Below, in pieces: positions 8,183 to 16,843 of a stretch of DNA of 64,000 nt. The notes beneath the pieces were generated by a model. The model was not told the origin of the DNA. It did no database searches and saw only the letters and a list, made by a program, of their open reading frames with translations. Position 1 is the stretch's first letter. Each line of letters begins with the position of its first letter. The position numbers were made by a program, and so were the translations under genes. Source of the DNA: Flavobacterium sp. Root420 (GTDB taxonomy: Bacteria; Bacteroidota; Bacteroidia; Flavobacteriales; Flavobacteriaceae); contig NZ_LMEF01000001.1 of assembly GCF_001427905.1 (NCBI RefSeq), positions 394 to 64,393 on the forward strand, in the 5' to 3' direction.

Positions 8183-9514
8183 ATGATTCCATATCAAATT
8201 AAAAAAGATATAAAAGTGTTGTTATTAGAAGACAATACTGCTGATGCAGACTTAATAGTCAGGCATTTGACAAAATCCGGATTGTCTTTTAGCTACAAAA
8301 TAGTTGAATCAAGAAAAATTTTTGAAGAAGCACTGGATACCTTTTTTCCGGATATTATTTTATCCGACTTTTCATTGCCTGCATTTGACGCTGCTTCTGC
8401 ATTTAGAATAATTAAAGACAGGGAGCTGAATATCCCTTTTATAATAATTTCAGGCACAATTGGAGAAGAAAATGCTGTAATGCTTGTAAAAGAAGGTGTA
8501 ACAGATTATGTCTCCAAAAATAATTTTTCTTCTTTACTGCAAAAGATAACCCGCGCATTAAAAGAAGCTGAAGAATTATTAGAGAAAGAAGATCTGCTCC
8601 AGAAACTAAAAATACAGACTGCAGCACTACTAATAGCCAATCAGGAATTGGAATTTCAAAATGCTGAAAAAGAAAAAAGGGCTATTGAATTGCTTAATGC
8701 AAATAAAGAACTGCTTGCATTCAATTTTATATCGAGCCATGATCTTCAGGAACCACTTCGAAAAATTCAGATTTTCATTTCAATTATGATGGACAAAGAA
8801 ATGCAAACCATGACCGAAGACGGAAAAAACAATTTGAATCGTATACATGTCGCGGCAACAAGAATGAGACAGCTCATTGAAGATTTAATGGATTTCTCAA
8901 GAGCCAGTGCTATAGATCACCAATATGAAATGAGTGATTTACAGGATATTATTGAAGATGTAAAATCAGAACTTATTGATACTATTCATCAAAAAAAAGC
9001 TGTTTTTAAAATAAATGGATTGACACCTGTGAATATAATGACCTTTCAATTTAGGCAGCTTATTTACAATTTAATGAGCAACTCACTAAAGTTCTCTATA
9101 CCTGAAGTTCCACTCCAAATTACGATACAATCTGTCATTCTTAAAAATGAAGAGTTCAGAGCACTAAATCTGCCAAACAGTCCACAAATTTGTGATTACT
9201 GGAACCTTAGTTTTCAGGATAACGGAATTGGTTTCGAAAAGCAGTACAATCAAAATATCTTCGTTATCTTTCAAAGACTGCACCACACTGAGGAGTATTC
9301 CGGAACAGGAATTGGTTTAGCCATCGTAAAGAAAATTGTAGAGAACCACAACGGAATTATTACTGCTGATGGCAATTTAAATAAGGGCGTTACCTTTAAC
9401 ATCTACATCCCCATTGCTGAAAACTTTAAGAAAATCCCGAAAGATTTGAAACGTAAAGAACGCTTTTCTAAAGTAGTGAGTAATGATTTACAAAATACAT
9501 ATGAGATGCATTAG
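8183..9514 (+). CDS. Receiver-histidine kinase (REC-HisKA-HATPase)
   Basis: The 443-residue protein begins with a receiver domain (LLLEDNTADAD, phospho-acceptor Asp62 in ILSDFSLP). One short copy of the same signalling-helix motif found in the neighbouring kinase follows (LLIANQELEFQNAEKEKRA, about 149-167). Next come HisKA with His186 in SSHDLQEP and HATPase_c with DNGIGF and SGTGIGLAIV. There is no membrane segment. This order, receiver first, suggests a kinase switched by phosphorylation of its own receiver, possibly by the upstream kinase. It is the last gene of the operon; no clear terminator was found after it. Confidence 0.92.
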   Translation: MIPYQIKKDIKVLLLEDNTADADLIVRHLTKSGLSFSYKIVESRKIFEEALDTFFPDIILSDFSLPAFDAASAFRIIKDRELNIPFIIISGTIGEENAVMLVKEGVTDYVSKNNFSSLLQKITRALKEAEELLEKEDLLQKLKIQTAALLIANQELEFQNAEKEKRAIELLNANKELLAFNFISSHDLQEPLRKIQIFISIMMDKEMQTMTEDGKNNLNRIHVAATRMRQLIEDLMDFSRASAIDHQYEMSDLQDIIEDVKSELIDTIHQKKAVFKINGLTPVNIMTFQFRQLIYNLMSNSLKFSIPEVPLQITIQSVILKNEEFRALNLPNSPQICDYWNLSFQDNGIGFEKQYNQNIFVIFQRLHHTEEYSGTGIGLAIVKKIVENHNGIITADGNLNKGVTFNIYIPIAENFKKIPKDLKRKERFSKVVSNDLQNTYEMH

Positions 9515-9812
9515 TTTCCTTTGATAATTTCCTTTTGAATATGATTTATTATTGTTATAGTTCTTTTTATTCAATTGATAACCAGAATATATTTTGATTT
9601 TTTCTTTTAATTTACCTGCTAAATTTGTGTATGTCCATATTCAACTAAAATTAATTAAATTAGCTAAAGATTTTTTTTCTGATCACATAGGATTCATCAA
9701 AATAACATTTGAATTTGATCTAACATCTGAAATGATATAATTAAATATTTCAAAAAAAAACTGACTATAGTAGCTGAATACAACATTAAATTTCCTCTTA
9801 TAAATTAAAAGA

Positions 9813-11387
9813 ATGCTTGACGACTTTCCATTTTATCTCGGTATATTACTAGTTATTTTATTGCTGATCATGATCGCAAACAAAATAAAAGTAGCTTATC
9901 CTATTTTATTGGTATTAGCGGGACTAGCCATTAGTTTTATTCCTGGTGTACCTGTAATAAATATCGAGCCCGAACTCATATTTTTTATTTTCCTTCCCCC
10001 TCTATTATATGAAGCAGCCTGGACCGTTTCCTGGAAAGAAATGTGGCGTTGGCGAAGAATTATTACAAGTTTTGCTTTTGTTGTCGTTTTTCTGTCGGCA
10101 CTTTCAGTAGCACTTGTTGCCAATTATTTTATTCCCGGCTTTTCATTAGCACTAGGTTTTGTATTGGGTGGAATTATATCTCCGCCAGATGCAGTCAGTG
10201 CGGGTGCTATTTTAAAATTTGTCAAAGTACCAAAAGCAATTTCGTCTATATTAGAAGGAGAAAGTTTATTGAATGATGCATCTTCCTTAATCATTTTCAG
10301 ATTTGCTATGGTTGCCGTCGCAACAGAACAATTTATATTTTACAAGGCCGCTACCAGTTTTAGCTGGATGATTATTGGCGGAGTAACTATAGGATTACTA
10401 ATTGGATGGCTTTTTATGAAAGCCCATAAATATTTGCCTACTGACGCCAATGCAGATATTGTTCTTAGTCTGCTTACACCATATATTATTTATCTCGCTG
10501 CCGAAGAAGTTCACTGTTCAGGGGTTCTGGCTGTAGTAAGCGCAGGTTTGCTTTTATCAAATAACAGGCATCGTTTTCTCAATAGCAAATCTCGTTTGCG
10601 TGGTGTAAATGTTTGGGAAAGCTTCTGTTTTATATTAAATGGATTCGTTTTTATGCTTATAGGATTAGATTTACCGCAAATTACGAAAGGCCTTGAAGAC
10701 GTAAGTCTTCCCTCAGCCATTGGGTATGGAGTACTTATTACAATCGTATTGATAGTAAGCCGAATGCTTTCTTCGTATGGTGCTGTAGTAGTAACATTGA
10801 TTGCCCGTAATTTCATTACTGTAGCGGACACGAGAAACCCTGGTATAAAAACACCTTTTATACTTGGCTGGACTGGAATGCGTGGTGTTGTTTCTTTGGC
10901 AGCAGCACTTTCAATACCTGTTTATTTGAATAACGGAAATGGTTTTCCGCAACGAAACCTTATTTTGTTCATCACGTTTATTGTTATTCTTCTCACTTTG
11001 GTAATTCAGGGATTAACGTTACCTTACTTTATCAGAAAAATTAACCTTACTGATATTTATGATCCAATACCACGTGAAGAAGCCTACAATACATTGCGAA
11101 AAGAATTAGCAGAACACGCTATAAATTATCTAAAAACACATTACAGTGGTGAGATTGAAAACAATACACCTTTGCAGCATCTCATTCAGAAATGGGAACT
11201 TCACAGTAATGGAGTAGATGACGAATCTATTGGAGAAGAACTTAAAGTTATTTATCTTGATCTGTTAAACGAACAAAGGCAATGGCTGATCAATAAAAAT
11301 AAGGAAGATCGAACTTTAGACGAATCTATAATCAGAAGGCAAATGCATTATCTGGATATTGAAGAAGAAAAGCTACGCTTTCTTTAA
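9813..11387 (+). CDS. Na+/H+ antiporter, CPA1 family
   Basis: The 524-residue inner-membrane protein has about a dozen hydrophobic segments across residues 1-415 and a roughly 110-residue cytosolic tail. Family signatures are GIISPPDAVSA and ILEGESLLNDASSLI, around the ion-binding Asp residues, and GWTGMRGVVSLAAALSIP in a later helix. It exchanges cytosolic Na+ (or K+) for protons. It lacks RCK/TrkA domains. It appears monocistronic, with about 300 bp of upstream AT-rich sequence in which I found no convincing operator. Confidence 0.93.
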   Translation: MLDDFPFYLGILLVILLLIMIANKIKVAYPILLVLAGLAISFIPGVPVINIEPELIFFIFLPPLLYEAAWTVSWKEMWRWRRIITSFAFVVVFLSALSVALVANYFIPGFSLALGFVLGGIISPPDAVSAGAILKFVKVPKAISSILEGESLLNDASSLIIFRFAMVAVATEQFIFYKAATSFSWMIIGGVTIGLLIGWLFMKAHKYLPTDANADIVLSLLTPYIIYLAAEEVHCSGVLAVVSAGLLLSNNRHRFLNSKSRLRGVNVWESFCFILNGFVFMLIGLDLPQITKGLEDVSLPSAIGYGVLITIVLIVSRMLSSYGAVVVTLIARNFITVADTRNPGIKTPFILGWTGMRGVVSLAAALSIPVYLNNGNGFPQRNLILFITFIVILLTLVIQGLTLPYFIRKINLTDIYDPIPREEAYNTLRKELAEHAINYLKTHYSGEIENNTPLQHLIQKWELHSNGVDDESIGEELKVIYLDLLNEQRQWLINKNKEDRTLDESIIRRQMHYLDIEEEKLRFL

Positions 11388-11414
11388 AACTATAAATCAA
11401 GCATTCAAAAAAGC

Positions 11415-11438
11415 TGTTTCATTTTATAAAATGAAACA
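11415..11438. terminator. Perfect 24-bp palindrome, likely terminator of the minus-strand gene
   Basis: TGTTTCATTT and AAATGAAACA flank a central TATA, giving a self-complementary 24-mer. On the minus strand it is followed by GCTTTTTTG, so it would end the small gene at 11474-11713. It also sits between converging genes and may stop the antiporter transcript. Confidence 0.6.
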
Positions 11439-11473
11439 TTAATAGGTGATCGTTATTGAAACAAATGAAAAAT

Positions 11474-11713
11474 CTAAACTTTCTTTAATAAATAAAACAA
11501 TATTTCTTCTTCAAGTTCTTTTGATAAATTTTCTGATTTTAATTTTTGATTAAAACTTTTTTCAAACTTTTTCTTGAGCTTTTCTGTTTTTATTTTACTA
11601 TGACAATAATCGTCGCACATCATTTTGAATTTAACATCAATGAGATACAGAATTTTAATGGATTCCATAAACTCAGCAAATTTCGCATTATAAAGCTCTT
11701 CAGGGATCGACAT
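11474..11713 (-). CDS. Small hypothetical protein (79 aa)
   Basis: The product is a charged helical protein with a Lys-rich C-terminal half and the central segment IDVKFKMMCDDYCHSKIK. Short proteins with a similar D-x-x-F-x-x-x-C-x-x-Y core occur widely in Bacteroidota without a known role (recalled, not searched). A 63-codon frame also exists on the opposite strand, but this one is preferred because of the balanced composition and the matched downstream palindrome. Confidence 0.55.
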   Translation of the reverse strand: MSIPEELYNAKFAEFMESIKILYLIDVKFKMMCDDYCHSKIKTEKLKKKFEKSFNQKLKSENLSKELEEEILFYLLKKV

Positions 11714-11837
11714 ATCTTATTGATTTTAAGTAGATAACACCATCTAAGTTACAACTATAAGAAAGAAGTATTTCCCTAAAGAGGTTTCAATCTATAACTT
11801 GAAACAACTATACTAAATTTGGAACATTTAAAAAAAA

Positions 11838-12479
11838 TTAGCCAAAAGAGAATATTTCATCGAGTGAAATTATATGATTGCCTTTTGGTAATACTTTCGG
11901 TGCCTTTGCTAATTTTTCTGCTAATAAAGCTGTTGGTAATGGTTTAAACTTCCTAAATAAACCAATTGAATTAAACATATTTAGGAGAGATCCCATGATT
12001 TTTTCAACAAATCGATCTGTGTCTTGTCTTAAAAGCAGTCCGGGTTTAAAAATGATATATTGTTCGAAATCAAGCGCCGCAATCTTATCTTCAAGTTTTC
12101 CTTTTATTTGGGAATAAAAAACCTTGCTTTCCGTAGAAGCTCCGTAAGCAGATAACAAGACAAAAGACGGAACTTCATTTTCTTTTGCTAATCTTGCAAA
12201 TGTTTCAGGAATATCAAAGTCTATTTTTGTTTGATTCTCTTTTGAGCCGGCAGCTTTAAGTGTTGTTCCCAAACAAGAGAAAAAAACATCACCCACTACC
12301 AAATCTTTATAAGAATCAATAGTAGAAAAATCGATAATATGTTCTATTAGTTTGGGATGTTGTTTCCCGATCGCTCTTCTAACAAAAACCGTAATGGATG
12401 TATAGGCTGCATCTGCCAAAAGTTCATCAACCAGAAATTTTCCTGTTGAACCTGTTGCGCCAATAACTACTGCTTTCAT
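11838..12479 (-). CDS. NAD(P)-binding oxidoreductase, HTATIP2/YbjT-like atypical SDR
   Basis: The 213-residue Rossmann protein begins with the nucleotide-binding GATGSTG (7-13). Further family features are VGDVFFSCLGTT after the fourth strand, LLSAYGAS in place of the SDR Ser, and YSQIKGKLE as the Y-x-x-x-K pair. These place it with TIP30/HTATIP2-like and NAD(P)H-binding proteins that act as small-molecule reductases or redox sensors. It is a single gene facing away from the SDR at 12763. The substrate cannot be read from sequence. Confidence 0.85.
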   Translation of the reverse strand: MKAVVIGATGSTGKFLVDELLADAAYTSITVFVRRAIGKQHPKLIEHIIDFSTIDSYKDLVVGDVFFSCLGTTLKAAGSKENQTKIDFDIPETFARLAKENEVPSFVLLSAYGASTESKVFYSQIKGKLEDKIAALDFEQYIIFKPGLLLRQDTDRFVEKIMGSLLNMFNSIGLFRKFKPLPTALLAEKLAKAPKVLPKGNHIISLDEIFSFG

Positions 12480-12762
12480 AATATAAGTTTAAAAATTAAA
12501 ATCAACTGTGTAAAGCTTCATGAGATTTCATTTTTGAAACCCCTTTAATAAAAGTAAATAAAATAGATGAGAGTATTTGAATTGTTTTTGAAGTATTACA
12601 AATTGCAATACAAAACGCTATTTAGTCCTGTACCTAAGTTATATTTCTGTAATAATATATAATAATTCTATAAAAACTTCCTGCTTCCATTTTTTATATT
12701 TGATTGATTATCAATACAATTAAGAGTTTTAAAAAATCAAAAAACTTCAAATCAATTTTATT

Positions 12763-13767
12763 ATGGAGACTAAAAATGCAATATCCCGTCGAACAGCAAT
12801 TACAGGTATGGGAGCAGTACTTGCAACTGCATCAATTAATCCGATAATGGCGAATGCTTTAAATACAAATGAATTTTATATTTCCAATGGATCAGAAGAT
12901 CCAACAACAAAATATCCAAGACCGCCATTTAAGGAACAATCACAACCTTGGCCTGGTTTAGTTAGTAAAATGGATCCAAGACCAGATCATGGTGAAAAAA
13001 GTTATAAAGGTGCAGGACGCCTTAAAGGTCGCAAGGCATTAATAACGGGAGGGGATTCCGGAATGGGCAGGGCTGCAGCAATCGCCTATGCAAGAGAAGG
13101 AGCTGATGTGGCCATCAATTATTTTCCTAATGAAGAAGAAGATGCAAAAGAAGTAATCCAGCTAATAAAAGCCGAAGGACGCAAAGCCGTTGCGATTCCG
13201 GGAGATTTACGTAATGAGGCATTTTGTAAATCACTTGTTGAGCAAGCTGCGAAAGAGCTTGGTGGTCTGGATATCGTAGTTAATAATGCGGCACGCCAAC
13301 AAACACACGCCTCAATTCTGGACATTTCAACAGAAGACTTCGATGCGACAATGAAAACCAATATTTATGCTCCTTTCTGGATCATTAAGGCCGCACTTCC
13401 TCATCTAAAAGCCGGTGCCTCAATAATCGGAACCAGTTCTGTACAAGCTTACGCTCCAACAGAAGATTTATATGATTATGCGCAAACAAAAGCCGCTACT
13501 ACAAATTATATTAAATCATTAGCAAGACAACTTGCACCAAAAGGTATCAGAGTTAATGGCGTTGCTCCGGGACCAATTTGGACTCCATTGCAAGTAAGTG
13601 GAGGTGCTACAATGGAAAAACTTAAAGAGTTTGGAGGACAAACTCCAATGGGCAGACCTGGACAGCCCGCTGAACTTGCTTCTATTTATGTGCAACTCGC
13701 CGCAAATGATGCTAGCTATGCCACAGGCCAGATATACGGTTCTAGTGGCGGCGAAGGAAATCCTTAA
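12763..13767 (+). CDS. Tat-exported short-chain dehydrogenase (general-stress type SDR)
   Basis: The 334-residue protein has an N-terminal twin-arginine signal (ISRRTAITG with R9-R10, then an Ala-rich stretch to about residue 32). A proline-rich linker typical of YhdF/YdaD-type stress SDRs follows (RPPFKEQSQPWPG). The catalytic SDR has TGGDSGMG (95-102), NNAA, Ser226 and Y239-AQT-K243. It reduces or oxidises an unknown alcohol or carbonyl with NAD(P)H. Export of an SDR is unusual, but many Flavobacterial members carry this leader. A TATATTTG box at 12695-12702 is a candidate -7 element; a hairpin terminator follows at 13806. Confidence 0.88.
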   Translation: METKNAISRRTAITGMGAVLATASINPIMANALNTNEFYISNGSEDPTTKYPRPPFKEQSQPWPGLVSKMDPRPDHGEKSYKGAGRLKGRKALITGGDSGMGRAAAIAYAREGADVAINYFPNEEEDAKEVIQLIKAEGRKAVAIPGDLRNEAFCKSLVEQAAKELGGLDIVVNNAARQQTHASILDISTEDFDATMKTNIYAPFWIIKAALPHLKAGASIIGTSSVQAYAPTEDLYDYAQTKAATTNYIKSLARQLAPKGIRVNGVAPGPIWTPLQVSGGATMEKLKEFGGQTPMGRPGQPAELASIYVQLAANDASYATGQIYGSSGGEGNP

Positions 13768-13805
13768 ATAAAAATTAGGATTAAGAATATAGAAGTTCAT
13801 CCAGC

Positions 13806-13840
13806 AAAAAAGCCTGTTTCATGACAAAACAGGCTTTTTT
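13806..13840 (+). terminator. Rho-independent terminator after the Tat SDR
   Basis: AAAAAAGCCTGTTT pairs with AAACAGGCTTTTTT around a short loop, giving a GC-containing stem and T-run 39 bp after the stop codon. Confidence 0.9.
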
Positions 13841-13984
13841 GTTGACTTAATTTTTCTACTATTTTCTTATTCCAAAACTTGTCAGAAACTTTAAATTGTT
13901 ATATTTACTTTTTTAGCTGACAAAATACGCAGTATAAACTTGCAATTTCTATACTGTCGGGTCAATTAATTTTAAGAAGTCATA

Positions 13985-14722
13985 ATGGAAAAACATATAG
14001 AATCAGTAGCCTCGTTACCTCTGGAAAATAATCCAATTACATATCCTCCAATAAAAAAAGCAGATTTATTACCTGATCCTGAATCTCGTTTAGATTCAAT
14101 GGAAATGAAGGAAACGCCTCTCTTTGATTCTGATATTCCATCTAGAGATTTGACTGATACGACAAGTAAAAAAGAAAGCATTCACAAACTTATTGCTAAA
14201 CTGGATGTTGAAAACAGCATTCGATATCAAAAAACTGTTGAAGATACCTATTGCAATGTGTACTCTTATGATTATTGCTATTTCTCGAAAGTCTATCTTC
14301 CAACAGTTTGGTGGACAGCTGAATCTCTTGAAAAAATGGCGCAAGGACAGGAAGTTGAAGCCGTTTTCGAGCAAACCGTAGACCGAATCTATTCTAGCGC
14401 CATAACCGATTGGTTTTCAGAATGGGGGCCAAATTTTGGCTGGCAAAAAATGTTTACTGCCGATGAAATTCAGAATAAGGTAAATGAAAATGGCGGAATC
14501 GGAATCATTTGTGCCAAAAGAAGAATAAGAGGACTTTCTGGACACATCGTTCCGGTTGTTCCAGAAACCGATTTACACAAAGCGTATCGTGAGAACGGTG
14601 TTGTCGTTTATCCGTTACAATCGCAGGCAGGAAAGCTGAATTACAATTACTTTTCAGAAGTAAGAAAAGACTGGTGGAATGATGAATTATATTCGGATTT
14701 TGTTTTTTACTATCATGACTAA
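13985..14722 (+). CDS. Predicted Cys/His amidase or peptidase-like protein
   Basis: The 245-residue protein has no signal peptide. The first 75 residues are low-complexity and acidic-proline-rich, then a compact domain follows. Its pattern TYCNVYSYDYC (88-98, Cys90), LPTVWW (105-110), an Asn-Gly-Gly turn (169-171) and LSGHIVPVVPE (184-194, His187) matches the T-x-C-N ... G-x-x-G-H-V order of NlpC/CHAP-like amidases and phage endolysins. That suggests hydrolysis of, or transfer to, an amide bond in a peptide. The match is by motif order only. The aromatic C-terminus (FVFYYHD) is unusual. The next gene downstream resembles an amidoligase, so the two may make and break the same isopeptide or peptidoglycan bond. 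Confidence 0.7.
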   Translation: MEKHIESVASLPLENNPITYPPIKKADLLPDPESRLDSMEMKETPLFDSDIPSRDLTDTTSKKESIHKLIAKLDVENSIRYQKTVEDTYCNVYSYDYCYFSKVYLPTVWWTAESLEKMAQGQEVEAVFEQTVDRIYSSAITDWFSEWGPNFGWQKMFTADEIQNKVNENGGIGIICAKRRIRGLSGHIVPVVPETDLHKAYRENGVVVYPLQSQAGKLNYNYFSEVRKDWWNDELYSDFVFYYHD

Positions 14723-14787
14723 ATAAAGCCTGTGAACCTCCTGCTCAAACATTCAAAAAAATAATTGATTTTCAGCGTATTAACCGT

Positions 14788-14818
14788 TTGGAAATACGAT
14801 AATAAAAAACTACTTTTG
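14788..14818 (+). promoter_or_regulatory. Bacteroidota-type promoter upstream of the amidoligase-like gene
   Basis: TTG (14788-14790) and TACTTTTG (14811-14818) are separated by 20 bp, a close match to the -33/-7 consensus. Transcription from here would give a 5' leader of about 330 nt before the ATG at 15157. Confidence 0.55.
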
Positions 14819-15156
14819 CAACTTGGAAAATACAGGAATAGCGAAATATAACAATCAGGCTATTCATCTGCTTAAATTATTGATATAAAAGTAATTAATG
14901 ATTATTATAGTTTTATAAGCCCCTTTATAAAATTTTACTTTTTTCATCAGTCATTCAGTTGATACAAGTGCAAAATTCCTGAAACTAAAACATACATTTC
15001 TAAAATTTTAAAAGGATACTAAAACTTTTTGAATGGAGGCAACAATTCTGCTTCCGTTGCAGCTTTTTTGTCTCTGGTTTTGAATCCTTAGATCTGTGTT
15101 TCTGAATAAAAAACAACTTTATAAATTACAATAACCATAAAAGAAAATTAGTATAA
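14819..15156 (+). other. Long untranslated leader with mutually exclusive hairpins
   Basis: No reading frame of note was found here. Near its end, GGAGGCA (15035-15041) can pair with TGCTTCC (15049-15055), or GCAAC (15039-15043) with GTTGC (15056-15060); the latter is followed by AGCTTTTTTG. The two pairings overlap and cannot coexist, as in an attenuator. The stems are short, so this is a weak inference. Confidence 0.3.
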
Positions 15157-16698
15157 ATGAAAGACAATCAGACAAAAAAATATTATTGGGGCATTGGATT
15201 AGAAAACGAAACCTATATGCAATTTGAGGAATCCTTAATAGTTTCTGGTGCGTTTATACAAGATAAAATTGGTTTTGAAAAATACAGCATCGATTATCGA
15301 AAATGTTACAAACCGGAAAGTTTGGCTCCTGTTTTGAAAAAAGCTTTTAACTCAAAAGAGAGCTATAAAGTGAGCCGAATGATGAACAGTCACTCGCTGG
15401 AAAAACTGGATATTAACTATCAACACAAAACATTATCCCCAATAAAACCATTAGTGGATACAGAAAATGGCGAGGTGGGCGCAGAACCAATTGAGAATCC
15501 TGACTATTTAGGGAAATCAATTATGGAAATTTTCCTTGAAGATCAGCCATACAACATTCAGAGTATGATTACCCAAAGAAATAAAACGATGGGTTCTGTA
15601 CATTTTGATGGCGATTCTATCGAATTTGTAACGAAGTATTTTGAAAATAGAACAATAGCTGATTCTTGCAAGGAACTAAAAGCAACGAAAAAACTATTTT
15701 TGGATAAAATCAACGAATCGTCAGTGGTAAACGGAAAACTAAATTTTCCAGATTATAATAACGGCCTTAATATGTTCATGACCAATCAGGAAAACCTGGT
15801 TTTGTTTAATAACGGGACGTACCATTTTCATATCACTTTGCCTTCTTTGACAGAAGATAGCCGAATTGTAGATTACAATGATTTTGAGAAAACACATGCC
15901 AACGCTATTTATTTACTACAATGGTTTGAGCCATTTTTTATAGCCACGCTTGGAAGCCCGGATATTATGGGCGTGATCAGCGACAAATACAGTCTGGACA
16001 AAAAATTCACTTTGGGTTCGATGCGAAATGCAATGTCCCGCTACATAGGCGTGGGAACGTATAACAAAGCAATGCCAAAAGGTAAAATTCTAACCTATAA
16101 TGTGGATAATTTTAGAAAACTGCTAAAATTTGAAAAGGAAGAAAATATTTGGTGGCGTGACCAGATTGAAACTGAAATGGAATACGAAATGCTTTCAGAA
16201 GTTGGGCTTGATTTTAATCAGGAAAAAATGTACCAAAGCGGTTTTGAATTCAGAAGTTTTGATGAGTTTCCGGCAGAATACTTAAATGATGTTCTTTTTT
16301 CAATTATTTTAATTTGTGAGCATTCTTTAAACCTTCCTGATGTACAATGGGGACATGACAGCAAAGCCTGGAATAATTTAGTTTTTAAAACGCTAAAAAT
16401 GGGTTATGCAACTGAAATTAATGAAGATGAAAAAGCAGCAGTTTTAGATTTATTGCAATTATTAAATCCAACAGATGACAATTATAATATGCTAAAATCT
16501 GAGTTTGAAGCCATCGTAATGCTTGATGAATTCTTCTTTAAAATTCTGTCTGTTTTACACGATAAATACAAAGACAACAACATCTGTCTGGACGCAATGT
16601 ACGGGCAAAAAACAACTGTTGCACCAAAATGGAACAACTTCAATAAATATCAAACAGAAAGACATTTAAAGCAAATTGGCGCTTTTTGCGATAATTAA
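15157..16698 (+). CDS. Glutamine-synthetase-fold amidoligase-like protein
   Basis: The 513-residue soluble protein opens with WGIGLENETYMQF (11-23), the E-x-E metal/ATP-binding start seen in glutamate-cysteine ligase and amidoligase families. YHFHITLPS (222-230) fits the H-x-H beta strand of the GS fold. ANAIYLLQWFEPFFIATLGSP (248-268) is the helix after it, and GSMRNAMSRY (287-296) supplies the conserved Arg pair. On this basis it should use ATP to join a carboxylate to an amine, forming an amide on a peptide or metabolite. No signal peptide is present. Its neighbour at 13985 looks like a Cys amidase. Substrate unknown; I am moderately sure of the fold and unsure of the reaction. Confidence 0.7.
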   Translation: MKDNQTKKYYWGIGLENETYMQFEESLIVSGAFIQDKIGFEKYSIDYRKCYKPESLAPVLKKAFNSKESYKVSRMMNSHSLEKLDINYQHKTLSPIKPLVDTENGEVGAEPIENPDYLGKSIMEIFLEDQPYNIQSMITQRNKTMGSVHFDGDSIEFVTKYFENRTIADSCKELKATKKLFLDKINESSVVNGKLNFPDYNNGLNMFMTNQENLVLFNNGTYHFHITLPSLTEDSRIVDYNDFEKTHANAIYLLQWFEPFFIATLGSPDIMGVISDKYSLDKKFTLGSMRNAMSRYIGVGTYNKAMPKGKILTYNVDNFRKLLKFEKEENIWWRDQIETEMEYEMLSEVGLDFNQEKMYQSGFEFRSFDEFPAEYLNDVLFSIILICEHSLNLPDVQWGHDSKAWNNLVFKTLKMGYATEINEDEKAAVLDLLQLLNPTDDNYNMLKSEFEAIVMLDEFFFKILSVLHDKYKDNNICLDAMYGQKTTVAPKWNNFNKYQTERHLKQIGAFCDN

Positions 16699-16722
16699 AA
16701 TTCTGGTTCACTATAAAACACT

Positions 16723-16755
16723 AATCCTTATGCACATACACATAAGGATTTTTTT
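16723..16755 (+). terminator. Rho-independent terminator after the amidoligase-like gene
   Basis: AATCCTTATG (16723-16732) pairs with CATAAGGATT (16741-16750) around an 8-base loop and is followed by five T residues. Confidence 0.85.
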
Positions 16756-16773
16756 ATGCCTGAATTTTTATTG

Positions 16774-16824
16774 AAACAATGTTGCATTTAGGAATAAGAG
16801 TTTTATATTTGCAACAACATTGCA
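16774..16824 (+). promoter_or_regulatory. Candidate Zur-type operators over the promoter
   Basis: TGCAACAACATTGCA at 16810-16824 is a 15-bp dyad with perfect TGCAA/TTGCA arms, covering the last bases of the -7 box and the likely start site. A related core in opposite orientation (CAATGTTG) lies at 16777-16784 over the -33 TTG. Fur-family repressors bind 15-19 bp dyads placed like this. Assignment to Zur rests on the zinc-type genes downstream; the regulator gene is not in the window. Confidence 0.5.
16782..16811 (+). promoter_or_regulatory. Promoter of the putative zinc operon
   Basis: TTG (16782-16784) is followed after 19 bp by TATATTTG (16804-16811), an excellent match to the Bacteroidota consensus, about 33 bp before the first ATG. 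Both elements are overlapped by candidate metalloregulator sites. Confidence 0.7.
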
Positions 16825-16843
16825 TTAATCGCTGTTCATTAGA

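Noticed and set aside
11546..11737. Plus-strand 63-codon frame opposite the small hypothetical gene
   Set aside because: Its composition is Phe/Ile-rich without a signal or membrane pattern, and the nearby palindrome fits termination of the minus-strand gene.
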